Shown here: positions 20,531 to 33,780 of the stretch, in pieces
How the letters are laid out: every line of letters starts with the position of its first letter
Position numbering within the stretch: position 1 is the first letter of the stretch
Assembly: GCA_945910005.1 (NCBI GenBank)
Contig: OX246748.1
Coordinates: 17,091,368 to 17,155,367, forward strand
Direction: 5' to 3'
Source of the DNA: Isoperla grammatica
Taxonomy: Eukaryota > Arthropoda > Insecta > Plecoptera > Perlodidae
Length of the DNA: 64,000 nucleotides
Notes under the pieces: model-generated
Databases searched by the model: none
Seen by the model: only the letters and a program-made list of their open reading frames with translations
Told to the model about the DNA's origin: nothing
Program-made: the position numbers and the translations under genes

Positions 20531-23500
20531 TTTCATTTATTTGTCATAAACAGGATTAGAGCTTTTATTAAACAAAGAATTGGCCAAATCGAAGGGGCAA
20601 GCTTTTCAAAAAATTTCAAAGGGTCTTAGTTGAAAGTCTTAGTTGAATTTCGGAGGGAAATATTATTTTTGGATTTTGATAAATTTTAAAAGTTAATCGT
20701 ATTCTTTGGATCATTTTGAATCGAAATACACAATCAGTTCCTAAATCAATTGATATTTGAGCTTGCAATCACAAAAAGAATATTTTGGGGGAAATTTTCG
20801 AAATGGCCCCAGGGCCATAATATAAACATTTATAATCTTAATTTCATTGTTTTGTCATAAACTGGTCAAGAGCTTTCATTTAACAAAGTATCAGCCAAAT
20901 CGAAGGGGCAAGCTTTTTTAAAAAATTTCAAAGGGTATATAGTCTTAGTTGAATTTCGGAGGGAAAAATTATTTTTAGATTTTGATAATTTTTATAATTT
21001 TATCGTTATCTTTGGATCGTTTTGAATCGAAATACACCATCAGTTTCTAAATCCATTGATATTTGGTCTTGCAATGAAAAAAAGAATATTTTGGGGGAAA
21101 TTTTCGAAATGGCCCTAGGGCTAAAGTATAAACATTTATAATCTTAATTTAATTTATTTGTCATTAACAAGATAGGAGCTTTCATTTAACTTAGTATCAG
21201 CCAAATCGATGGGGCAAGTTTTATCAAAAATTTTTAAAGTTCTTAAGTCTTAGTTGAATTTCGGAGGGAAATATTATTTTTGAATTTTGATAAATTTTAT
21301 AATTTAACCGTATTCTTTGGATCATTTGAATCGAAATACACCATCATTTCCTAAATCAATTGAAAATTGGTCTTGCAATCACAAAAAGAATATTTTGGGG
21401 GAAATTTTCGAAATTGCCCCAGGGCCATTGTATAAACATTTATAATCTAAATTTCATTGTTTTGTCATAAACTGGATAAGAGCTTTGATTTTAAGAAGTA
21501 TCAGCCAAATTGAAGGGGCAAGCTTTTTCGGAAATTTTCAAAGGGTATAGTCTTAGTCAAATTTCGGTGGGAAATATTATTTTTGGATTTTGATAAATTA
21601 AATAATCTTATCGTAATCTTTGGATCATTTTAAATCGAAATACACCATCAGTTTCTAAATCCATTGATATTTGGTCTTGCAATCACAAAAAGAATTTTTT
21701 TGGGGGAAATTTTCGAAATGGCCCTAGAGCTATAGTATAAACATTTATAATCTTAATTTCATTAATTTGTCATTTACTGGATAAGAGCTTTCATTTAACT
21801 CAGTATCAGCCAAATCGATGGGGCAAGCTTTTTCAAAATTTTCTTAGGGTATAGTCTTAGTTGAATTTCGGAGGGAAATATTATTTTTGTATTTTGATTA
21901 ATTTTATAAATTAATCATATTCTTTGGATTATTTTGAATCGAAATACACAATCAGTTCCTAAATCAATTGATATTTGGTCTTGCAATCACAAAAAGAATA
22001 TTTTGGGGGAAATTTTCGAAATGGCCCTAGGGCTATAGTATAAACATTTATAATCTTAATTTTATTTATTTGTCATTTACTGGATACGAGATTTCATAAA
22101 ACTAAGTATCAGCCGAATCGATGGGGCAATCTTTTTCAAAAATATTTAAAGGGTATATAGTCTTAGTCGAATTTCGGAGGGAAATATTATTTTTGGATTT
22201 TGATAAATTTTAAAATCTTATCGTAATCTCTGGATCATTTTAAATCGAAATACACCATCAGTTTCTAAATCCATTGATATTTGGTCTTGCAATGAAAAAA
22301 AGAATATTTTGGGGGAAATTTTCGAAATGGCCCTAGGGCTATAGTATAAACATTTATAATCTTAATTTCATTTTTTTTTCATTAACTGGATAAGAGCTTT
22401 TATTTAACTTAGTATCAGCCAAATCGATGGGGCAAGTTTTTTCAAAAAATTTCAAATGGTATAGTCTTAGTTGATTTTCGCAGGAGAATATTATTTTTAG
22501 ATTTTGATAATTTTGATAATTTTATCGTAATCTTTAGATTATTTTGAATCGAAATACACCATCAGTTCCTAAATCAATTAATATTTGGTCTTGCAATCAC
22601 ACAAAGAATATTTTGGGGGAAATTTTCGAAATGGCCCTAGGGCCATAGTATTAACATTTATAATCTTAATTTCATTTATTTGTCATAAACAGGATTAGAG
22701 CTTTTATTAAACAAAGAATCAGCCAAATCGAATTGGCAAGCTTTTCAAATAAATTTCAAAGGGTATAGGCTTAGTTGAATTTCGGAGGGAAATATTATTT
22801 TTGGGTTTTGATACTTTAATTAATTTAATCGTATTCTTTGGATCCTTTTGATTCGAAATACACCATCAGTTTCTTAATTCATTGATATTTGGTCTTGCAA
22901 TCACGAAAAGAAGAATTTGGGGGAAATTTTCGAAGTGACCCCAGGGCCAAAGTATAAACATTTATAATCTTAATTTCTTTTATTTGTCATAAACTTGATA
23001 AGAGCTTTTATTTAACAAAGTATCAGCCAAATCGAAGGGGCAAGCTTTTTCAAAAAAATTATAGTATAGTCTTGTTGAATTTCGGAGGAAAAAATTATTT
23101 TTAAATTTTTAAAATTTTTATAATTTTATCGTTACCTTTGGATCATTTTGAATCGAAATACACTATCAGTTCCTTAATCAATTGATATTTGGTCTTGCAA
23201 TCACAAAAAGAATTTTTTGGGGGAAATTTTCGAAATGGCCCTAGGGCTATAGTATAAACATTTATAATCTTAATTTCATTAATTTGTCATTTACTGGATA
23301 AGAGCTTTCATTTTACAAAGTATCAACCAAATCGATTGGGCAAGCTTTTTTAAAATTTTTTAAAGGGTATAGTCTTAGTTGAATTTCGGAGGGAAATGAT
23401 ATTTTTGGTTTTTGATAAATTTTATAATTTAATCGTTTTCTTTGGATCATTTTGAATCGAAATAAACAATCAGTTCCTAAATCATTTGATATTTGGTCTT

Positions 23501-23580
23501 GCAATCACAAACAGAATATTTTGGGGGAAATTTTCGAAATGGCCCCAGGGCCATAGTATAAACATTTATAATCTTAATTT
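20531..23580 (+). repeat. 3.05-kb satellite unit, copy B, intact with empty insertion site
   Basis: Ten-monomer tandem copy of 11752-13376 plus 19094-20530. Around 22137-22160 it carries the uninterrupted equivalent of the retrotransposon target ('aatatttaaaggg' then 'tatatagtcttag'). Small differences from copy A include 'gagatttcataaaac' near 22088 and an extra 'tcttagttgaaag' in the linker near 20623. Confidence 0.85.
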
Positions 23581-23973
23581 CATTGTTTTGTCATAAACTG
23601 GTCAAGAGCTTTCATTTAACAAAGTATCAGCCAAATCGAAGGGGCAAGCTTTTTCAAAAAATTTCAAAGGGTATAGTCTTAGTCGAATTTCGGAGGGAAA
23701 TATTATTTTTGGATTTTAATAAATTTAATAATCTTATCGTAATCTTTGGATCATTTTGAATCGGAATACACCATCAGTTCCCAAATCAATTGATATTTGG
23801 TCTTGCAATCACAAAAAGAATATTTTTGGGGAAATTTTCGAAATGGCCCTAGGGCCATAGTTTAAACATTTATAATCTTAATTTCATTTATTTGTCATAA
23901 ACTGGATAAGAGCTTTCATTTAACAAAGTATAAGCCAAATCAAAGGGGCAAGCTTTTTCAAAAAATTTCAAAG

Positions 23974-24001
23974 GGTCTTAGTCTTAGTCTTAGTCTTAGT
24001 T
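23974..24001 (+). repeat. (CTTAGT)4 linker expansion, first occurrence
   Basis: The monomer linker, usually one 'tcttag', is expanded to four copies. The same four-copy state recurs near 27628, 32500, 34937, 37376, 39815 and 44695, so it marks one monomer position within the higher-order units. Confidence 0.85.
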
Positions 24002-25384
24002 GATTTTCGGAGGGAAATATTATTTTAAGATTTTGATAATTTTGATAAGTTTTACGTAATCTTTGGATTATTTTGAATCGAAATACACCATCAGTTCCTA
24101 AATCAATTGATATTTGGTCTTGCAATCACTAAAAGAATATTTTGGGGGAAATTTTCGAAATGGCCCTAGGGGCAAAGTATAAACATTTATAATCTAAATT
24201 TCATTTATTTGTCATAAACTGGATAAGAGCTCTCAATTAACAAAGTATCAGCCAAATCGTAGGGACAAGCTTTTTCAAAAAAATTCAAAGGTTATAGTCT
24301 TAGTTGATTTTCGGAGGGAAATATTATTTTTAGATTTTGATACTTTTGATAATTTTATCGTAATCTTTGGATTATTTTAAATTGAAATACACCATCAGTT
24401 CCCAAATCAATTGATATTTGGTCTTGCAATCACAAAAAGAATATTTTTGGGGAAATTTTCGAAATGGCCCTAGGGCCATAGTATAAACATTTATAATCTT
24501 AATTTCATTTATTTGTCATAAACTGGATAAGAGCTTTCATTAAACAAAGTATAAGCCAAATCGAAGGGGCAAGCTTTTTCAAAAAATTTCAAAGGGTATA
24601 TCTTAGTTGAATTTCGGAGGGAAATATTATTTTTTTGTTTTGATACTTTAAATAATTTAATCGTATTCTTTGGATCATTTTGAATCGAAATACACCATTA
24701 GTTTCTAAATTCATTGATATTTGGTCTTGCAATCACAAAAAGAAGAATTTTGTGGCAATTTTCGAAGTTACCCCAGGGCCAAAGTATAAACATTTATAAT
24801 CTTAATTTCATTTCTTTGTCATAAACTGGATAAGAGCTTTCATTTAACAAAGTATAAGCCAAATCGAAGGGGCAAGTTTTTCAAAATTTTCTTAAGGGTT
24901 ATAGTCTTAGTTGAATTTCGGAGGGAAATATTATTTTAAGATTTTGATAATTTTGATAATTTTATCGTTATCTTTGGATCGTTTTGAATCGAAATACACC
25001 ATCAGTTCCTAAATCAATTGATATTTGGTCTTGCAATCACAAAAAGAATATTTTGGGGGAAATTTTCGAAATGGCCCTAGGGCTATAGTGTAAACATTTA
25101 TAATCTTAATTTCATTTATTTGTCATAAACTGGATAAGAGCTTTTATTTAACAAAGTATCAGCCAAATCGAAGGGGCAAGCTTTTTCAAAAAATTTCAAA
25201 GGGTTGTTGAAGTTGAATTTCGTAGGGAAATATTATTTTAAGATTTTGATAATTTTTATAATTTAATCGTTATCTTTGGATCATTTTGAATCGAAATACA
25301 CCATCAGTTCCTAAATTTATTGATATTTGGTCTTGCAATCACAAAAAGAATATTTTGGGGGAAATTTTCGAAATGGCCCTAGGG

Positions 25385-26470
25385 CTATAGTATTAACATT
25401 AATAATCTTTATTTCATTTATTTGTCATAAACAGGATTAGAGCTTTTATTAAACAAAGAATCAGCCAAATCGAATTGGCAAGCTTTTCAAATAAATTTCA
25501 AAGGGTAAAGGCTTAGTTGAATTTCGGAGGGAAATATTATTTTTGGGTTTTGATACTTTAATTAATTTAATCGTATTCTTTGGATCCTTTTGATTCGAAA
25601 TACACCATCAGTTTCTTAATTCATTGATATTTGGTCTTGCAATCACGAAAAGAAGAATTTGGGGGAAATTTTCGAAGTGACCCCAGGGCCAAAGTATAAA
25701 CATTTATAATCTTAATTTCTTTTATTTGTCATAAACTTGATAAGAGCTTTTATTTAACAAAGTATCAGCCAAATCGAAGGGGCAAGCTTTTTCAAAAAAA
25801 TTATAGTATAGTCTTGTTGAATTTCGGAGGAAAAAATTATTTTTAAATTTTTAAAATTTTTATAATTTTATCGTTACCTTTGGATCATTTTGAATCGAAA
25901 TACACTATCAGTTCCTTAATCAATTGATATTTGGTCTTGCAATCACAAAAAGAATTTTTTGGGGGAAATTTTCGAAATGGCCCTAGGGCTATAGTATAAA
26001 CATTTATAATCTTAATTTCATTAATTTGTCATTTACTGGATAAGAGCTTTCATTTTACAAAGTATCAACCAAATCGATTGGGCAAGCTTTTTTAAAATTT
26101 TTTAAAGGGTATAGTCTTAGTTGAATTTCGGAGGGAAATAATATTTTTGGTTTTTGATAAATTTTATAATTTAATCGTTTTCTTTGGATCATTTTGAATC
26201 GAAATAAACAATCAGTTCCTAAATCAATTGATATTTGGTCTTGCAATCACAAAAAGAATATTTTAGGGGAAATTTTCGAAATGGCCCCAGGGCCATAGTA
26301 TAAACATTTATAATCTTAATTTCATTGTTTTGTCATAAACTGGTCAAGAGCTTTCATTTAACAAAGTATCAGCCAAATCGAAGGGGCAAGCTTTTTCAAA
26401 AAATTTCAAAGGGTATAGTCTTGTCGAATTTCGGAGGGAAATATTATTTTTGGATTTTAATAAATTTAAT
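25385..26470 (+). repeat. Partial third copy of the 3.05-kb unit's right end
   Basis: Matches 22645-23730 at an offset of about 2742 bp (9 monomers), including 'agtattaacatt', 'tcgaattggcaagc', the 'ggaggaaaaaatt' monomer and 'aatcgattgggcaagc'. It leads directly into the first 24-monomer unit, where the 'aatcggaatacacc' variant appears. Confidence 0.75.
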
Positions 26471-29400
26471 AATCTTATCGTAATCTTTGGATCATTTTGA
26501 ATCGGAATACACCATCAGTTTCTAAATCCATTGATATTTGGTCTTGCAATGAAAAAAAGAATATTTTGGGGGAAATTTTCGAAATGGCCCCAGGGCCAAA
26601 GTTTAAAGATTTATAATCTTAATTTCATTTATTTGTCATAAACTGGATAAGAGCTTTCAATTTACAAAGTATAAGCCAAATCGAAGGGGCAAGCTTTTTC
26701 AAAAAATTTCAAAGGGTATATCTTAGTTGATTTTCGGAGGGAAATATTATTTTTAGATTTTGATTATTTTGATAATTTAATCGTAATCTTTGGATTATTT
26801 TAAATCGAAATACACCATCAGTTCCTAAATCAATTGATATTTGGTCTTGCAATCACAAAAAGAATATTTTGGGGGAAATTTTCGAAATGGCCCTAGGGCT
26901 ATAGTATAAACATTTATAATCTAAATTTCATTGTTTTGTCATAAACTGGTCAAGAGCTTTCATTTAACTTAGTATCAGCCAAATCGATGGGGCAAGCTTT
27001 TTCAAAAATTTTTAAAGGGTATAGTCTTAGTTGAATTTCGGAGGGAAATATTATTTTTGGATTTTGATAAATTTTATAAGTTAATCGTATTCTTTGGATC
27101 ATTTTGAATCGAAATACACAATCAGTTCCTAAATCAATTGATATTTGAGCTTGCAATCACAAAAAGAATATTTTGGGGGAAATTTTCGAAATGGCCCCAG
27201 GGCCATAGTATAAACATATATAATCTAAATTTCATTGTTTTTGTCATAAACTGGATAAGAGCTTTCATTTTAAGAAGTATCAGCAAAATCGAAGGGGCAA
27301 GCTTTTTCAAAAAATTTCAAAGGTTATAGTCTTAGTCGAATTTCGGAGGGAAATATTATTTTTGGATTTTGAAAATTTAATAATCTTATCGTAATCTTTG
27401 GATCATTTTGAATCGGAATACACCATCAGTTTCTAAATCCATTGATATTTGGTCTTGCAATGAAAAAAAGAATATTTTGGGGGAAATTTTCGAAATGGCC
27501 CCAGGGCTAAAGTTTAAAGATTTATAATTTTAATTTCATTTATTTGTCATAAACTGGATAAGAGCTTTCATTTAACAAAGTATAAGCCAAATCAAAGGGG
27601 CAAGCTTTTTCAAAAAATTTCAAAGGGTCTTAGTCTTAGTCTTAGTCTTAGTTGATTTTCGGAGGGAAATATTATTTTAAGATTTTGATAATTTTGATAA
27701 GTTTATCGTAATCTTTGGATTATTTTGAATCGAAATACACCATCAGTTCCTAAATCAATTGATATTTGGTCTTGCAATCACAAAAAGAATATTTTGGGGG
27801 AAATTTTCGAAATGGCCCTAGGGGCAAAGTATAAACATTTATAATCTAAATTTCATTTATTTGTCATAAACTGGATAAGAGCTCTCAATTAACAAAGTAT
27901 CAGCCAAATCGTAGGGGCAAGCTTTTTCAAAAAAATTCAAAGGTTATAGTCTTAGTTGATTTTCGGAGGGAAATATTATTTTTAGATTTTGATACTTTTG
28001 ATAATTTTATCGTAATCTTTGGATTATTTTAAATTGAAATACACCATCAGTTCCCAAATCAATTGATATTTGGTCTTGCAATCACAAAAAGAATATTTTT
28101 GGGGAAATTTTCGAAATGGCCCTAGGGCCATAGTATAAACATTTATAATCTTAATTTCATTTATTTGTCATAAACTGGATAAGAGCTTTCATTAAACAAA
28201 GTATAAGCCAAATCGAAGGGGCAAGCTTTTTCAAAAAATTTCAAAGGGTATGTATATCTTAGTTGAATTTCGGAGGGAAATATTATTTTTTTGTTTTGAT
28301 ACTTTAAATAATTTAATCGTATTCTTTGGATCATTTTGAATCGAAATACACCATTAGTTTCTAAATTCATTGATATTTGGTCTTGCAATCACAAAAAGAA
28401 GAATTTTGTGGCAATTTTCGAAGTTACCCCAGGGCCAAAGTATAAACATTTATAATCTTAATTTCATTTCTTTGTCATAAACTGGATAAGAGCTTTCATT
28501 TAACAAAGTATAAGCCAAATCGAAGGGGCAAGCTTTTTCAAAAAAATTCAAAGGTTATAGTCTTAGTTGAATTTCGGAGGAAAAAATTATTTTTAAATTT
28601 TGATAATTTTGATAATTTTATCGTTATCTTAGGATCATTTTGAATCGAAATACACCATCAGTTCCTAAATCAATTGATATTTGGTCTTGCAATCACAAAA
28701 AGAATTTTTTGGGGGAAATTTTCGAAATGGCCCTAGAGCTATAGTATAAACATTTATAATCTTAATTTCATTGATATGTCATTTACTGGATAAGAGCTTT
28801 CATTTAACTAAGTATCAGCCAAATCGATGGGGCAAGCTTTTTCAAAATTTTCTTAAGGGTTATAGTCTTAGTTGAATTTCGGAGGGAAATATTATTGTTA
28901 GATTTTGATACTTTTGATAATTTTATCGTAATCTTTGGATTATTTTTAATCGAAATACACCATCAGTTCCCAAATCAATTGATATTTGGTCTTGCAATCA
29001 CAAAAAGAATATTTTTGGGGAAATTTTCGAAATGGCCCTAGGGCCATAGTATAAACATTTATAATCTTAATTTCATTTATTTGTCATAAACTGGATAAGA
29101 GCTTTCATTAAACAAAGTATAAGCCAAATCGAAGGGGCAAGCTTTTTCAAAAAATTTCAAAGGGTATATCTTAGTTGAATTTCGGAGGGAAATATTATTT
29201 TTTTGTTTTGATACTTTAAATAATTTAATCGTATTCTTTGGATCATTTTGAATCGAAATACACCATTAGTTTCTAAATTCATTGATATTTGGTCTTGCAA
29301 TCACAAAAAGAAGAATTTTGTGGCAATTTTCGAAGTTACCCCAGGGCCAAAGTATAAACATTTAAAATCTTAATTTCATTTCTTTGTCATAAACTGGATA

Positions 29401-32400
29401 AGAGCTTTCATTTAACAAAGTATAAGCCAAATCGAAGGGGCAAGCTTTTTCAAAAAAATTCAAAGGGTATAGTCTTAGTTGAATTTCGGAGGGAAATATT
29501 ATTTTAAGATTTTGATAATTTTGATAATTTTATCGTTATCTTTGGATCGTTTTGAATCGAAATACACCATCAGTTCCTAAATCAATTGATATTTGGTCTT
29601 GCAATCACAAAAAGGATATTTTGGGGGAAATTTTCGAAATGGCCCTAGGGCTATAGTGTAAACATTTATAATCTTAATTTCATTTATTTGTCATAAACTG
29701 GATAAGAGCTTTCATTAAACTTAGTATCAGCCAAATCGATAGGGCAAGCTTTTTCACATTTTTTTAAAGGGTATAGTCTAAGTTGAATTTCGGAGGGAAA
29801 TATTATTTTTGGATTTTGATAAATTTTATAATTTAATCGTTATCTTTGGATCATTTTGAATCGAAATACACCATCAGTTCCTAAATCAATTGAAATTTGA
29901 GCTTGCAATCACAAAAAGAATATTTTGGGGGAAATTTTCGAAATGGCCCCAGGGCCAAAGTATAAACATTTATAATCTTAATTTCATTTATATGTCATAA
30001 ACTGGATAAGAGCTGTCATTTAACAAAGTATCAGCCAAATCGAAGGGGCAAGCTTTTTCAAAAAATTTCAAAGGGTTGTTGAAGTTGAATTTCGTAGGGA
30101 AATATTATTTTAAGATTTTGATAATTTTTATAATTTAATCGTTATCTTTGGATCATTTTGAATCGAAATACACCATCAGTTCCTAAATCAATTGATATTT
30201 GGTCTTGCAATCACAAAAAGAATATTTTGGGGGAAATTTTCGAAATGGCCCTAGGGCTATAGTATAAACATTAATAATCTTAATTTCATTTATTTGTCAT
30301 TTACTGGATAAGAGCTTTCATTTAACTTAGTATCAGCCAAATCGATGGGGCAAGCCTTTTAAAAAATTTTTAAAGGGTCTTAGTTGAATTTCGGAATGAA
30401 ATATTATTTTTGGATTTTGATAAATTTTATAATTTTATCGTATTCTTTGGATCATTTTGAATCGAAATACACCATCAGTTCCTAAATCAATTGATATTTG
30501 GTCTTGCAATCACAAAAAGAATATTTTGGGTGAAATTTTCGGAATAGCCCCAGGGCCATAGTATAAACATTTATAATCTAATTTTCATTGTTTTGTCATA
30601 AACTGGATAAGAGCTTTCATTTTAAGAAGTATCAGCAAAATCGAAGGGGCAAGCTTTTTCAAAAAATTTCAAAGGGTATAGTCTTAGTCGAATTTCGGAG
30701 GGAAATATTATTTTTGGATTTTGAAAATTTAATAATCTTATCGTAATCTTTGGATCATTTTGAATCGGAATACACCATCAGTTTCTAAATCCATTGATAT
30801 TTGGTCTTGCAATGAAAAAAAGAATATTTTGGGGGAAATTTTCGAAATGGCCCCAGGGCTAAAGTTTAAAGATTTATAATCTTAATTTCATTGATATGTC
30901 ATTTACTGGATAAGAGCTTTCATTAAACTAAGTATCAGCCAAATCGAAGGGGCAACTTTTTTAAAAAATTTCAAAGGGTATAGTCTTAGTTGAATTTCGG
31001 AGGGAAATATTATTTTAAGATTTTGATAATTTTGATAATTTTATCGTTATCTTTGGATCGTTTTGAATCGAAATACACCATCAGTTCCTAAATCAATTGA
31101 TATTTGGTCTTGCAATCACAAAAAGAATATTTTGGGGTAAATTTTCGAAATGGCCCTAGGGCTATAGTGTAAACATTTATAATCTTAATTTCATTTATTT
31201 GTCATAAACTGGATAAGAGCTCTCATTTAACAAAGTATCAGCCAAATCGTAGGGGCAAGCTTTTTCAAAAAATTTTAAAGGGTATAGTCTTAGTTGATTT
31301 TCGGAGGGAAATATTATTTTTAGATTTTGATTATTTTGATAATTTTATCGTAATCTTTGGATTATTTTAAATCGAAATACACCATCAGTTCCTAAATCAA
31401 TTGATATTTGGTCTTGCAATCACAAAAAGAATATTTTGGGGGAAATTTTCGAAATGGCCCCAGGGCCATAGTATAAACATATATAATCTAAATTTCATTG
31501 TTTTTGTCATAAACTGGATAAGAGCTTTCATTTTGAGAAGTATCAGCAAAATCGATGGGGCAAGCTTTTTCAAAATTTTTTTAAGGGTATAGTCTTAGTT
31601 GAATTTCGGAGGGAAATATTATATTTGGATTTTGATTAATTTTATAAATTAATCGTATTCTTTGGATCATTTTGAATCGAATTACACCATCAGTTCCTAA
31701 ATCAATTGATATTTGGTCTTGCAATCACCAAAAGAATATTTTGGGGGAAATTTTCGAAATGGTCCTAGGGCTATAGTATAAACATTTATAATCTAAATTT
31801 CATTGTTTTGTCATAAACTGGTCATGAGCTTTCATTTAACTTAGTATCAGCCAAATCGATGGGGCAAGCTTTTTCAAAAATTTTTAAAGGGTATAGTCTT
31901 AGTTGAATTTCGGAGGGAAATATTATTTTTGGATTTTGATAAATTTTATAAGTTAATCGTATTCTTTGGATCATTTTGAATCGAAATACACAATCAGTTC
32001 CTAAATCATTTGATATTTGAGCTTGCAATCACAAAAAGAATATTTTGGGGGAAATTTTCGAAATGGCCCCAGGGCCATAGTATAAACATATATAATCTAA
32101 ATTTCATTGTTTTTGTCATAAACTGGATAAGAGCTTTCATTTTAAGAAGTATCAGCAAAATCGAAGGGGCAAGCTTTTTCAAAAAATTTCAAAGGGTATA
32201 GTCTTAGTCGAATTTCGGAGGGAAATATTATTTTTGGATTTTGAAAATTTAATAATCTTATCGTAATCTTTGGATCATTTTGAATCGGAATACACCATCA
32301 GTTTCTAAATCCATTGATATTTGGTCTTGCAATGAAAAAAAGAATATTTTGGGGGAAATTTTCGAAATGGCCCCAGGGCTAAAGTTTAAAGATTTATAAT

Positions 32401-33780
32401 CTTAATTTCATTTATTTGTCATAAACTGGATAAGAGCTTTCATTTAACAAAGTATAAGCCAAATCGAAGAGGCAAGCTTTTTCAAAAAATTTCAAAGGGT
32501 CTTAGTCTTAGTCTTAGTCTTAGTTGATTTTCGGAGGGAAATATTATTTTAAGATTTTGATAATTTTGATAAGTTTATCGTAATCTTTGGATTATTTTGA
32601 ATCGAAATACACCATCAGTTCCTAAATCAATTGATATTTGGTCTTGCAATCACAAAAAGAATATTTTGGGGGAAATTTTCGAAATGGCCCTAGGGGCAAA
32701 GTATAAACATTTATAATCTAAATTTCATTTATTTGTCATAAACTGGATAAGAGCTCTCAATTAACAAAGTATCAGCCAAATCGTAGGGGCAAGCTTTTTC
32801 AAAAAAATTCAAAGGTTATAGTCTTAGTTGATTTTCGGAGGGAAATATTATTTTTAGATTTTGATACTTTTGATAATTTTATCGTAATCTTTGGATTATT
32901 TTAAATCGAAATACACCATCAGTTCCCAAATCAATTGATATTTGGTCTTGCAATCACAAAAAGAATATTTTTGGGGAAATTTTCGAAATGGCCCTAGGGC
33001 CATAGTATAAACATTTATAATCTTAATTTCATTTATTTGTCATAAACTGGATAAGAGCTTTCATTAAACAAAGTATAAGCCAAATCGAAGGGGCAAGATT
33101 TTTCAAAAAATTTCAAAGGGTATATCTTAGTTGAATTTCGGAGGGAAACATTATTTTTTTGTTTTGATACTTTAAATAATTTAATCGTATTCTTTGGATC
33201 ATTTTGAATCGAAATACACCATTAGTTTCTAAATTCATTGATATTTGGTCTTGCAATCACAAAAAGAAGAATTTTGTGGCAATTTTCGAAGTTACCCCAG
33301 GGCCAAAGTATAAACATTTATAATCTTAATTTCATTTCTTTGTCATAAACTGGATAAGAGCTTTCATTTTACAAAGTATAAGCCAAATCGAAGGGGCAAG
33401 CTTTTTCTCAAAAATTCAAAGGTCTTAGTTGAATTTCGGAGGAAAAAATTATTTTTAAATTTTGATAATTTTGATAATTTTATCGTTATCTTAGGATCAT
33501 TTTGAATCGAAATACACCATCAGTTCCTAAATCAATTGATATTTGGTCTTGCAATCACAAAAAGAATTTTTTGGGGGAAATTTTCGAAATGGCCCTAGAG
33601 CTATAGTATAAACATTTATAATCTTAATTTCATTGATATGTCATTTACTGGATAAGAGCTTTCATTTAACTAAGTATCAGCCAAATCGAAGGGGCAACTT
33701 TTTTAAAAAATTTCAAAGGGTATAGTCTTAGTTGAATTTCGGAGGGAAATATTATTTTAAGATTTTGATAATTTTGATAA
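26470..33780 (+). repeat. 24-monomer higher-order unit, copy 1 (7.31 kb)
   Basis: This block is repeated almost without change at 38660-45970, offset 12184-12192 bp. Marker variants in order: 'atcggaatacacc', (CTTAGT)4 near 27628, 'ccctaggggcaaag' near 27819, 'gggtatgtatatctt' near 28246, 'gatattgttagatttt'-like monomer near 28890, 'gggttgttgaagttg' near 30070, 'ggaatagcccc' near 30540, and a second (CTTAGT)4 near 32500. Internally, 26800-28830 is itself repeated at about 31700-33690 (offset 4872 bp, 16 monomers), so the unit already arose by duplication. Confidence 0.85.
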
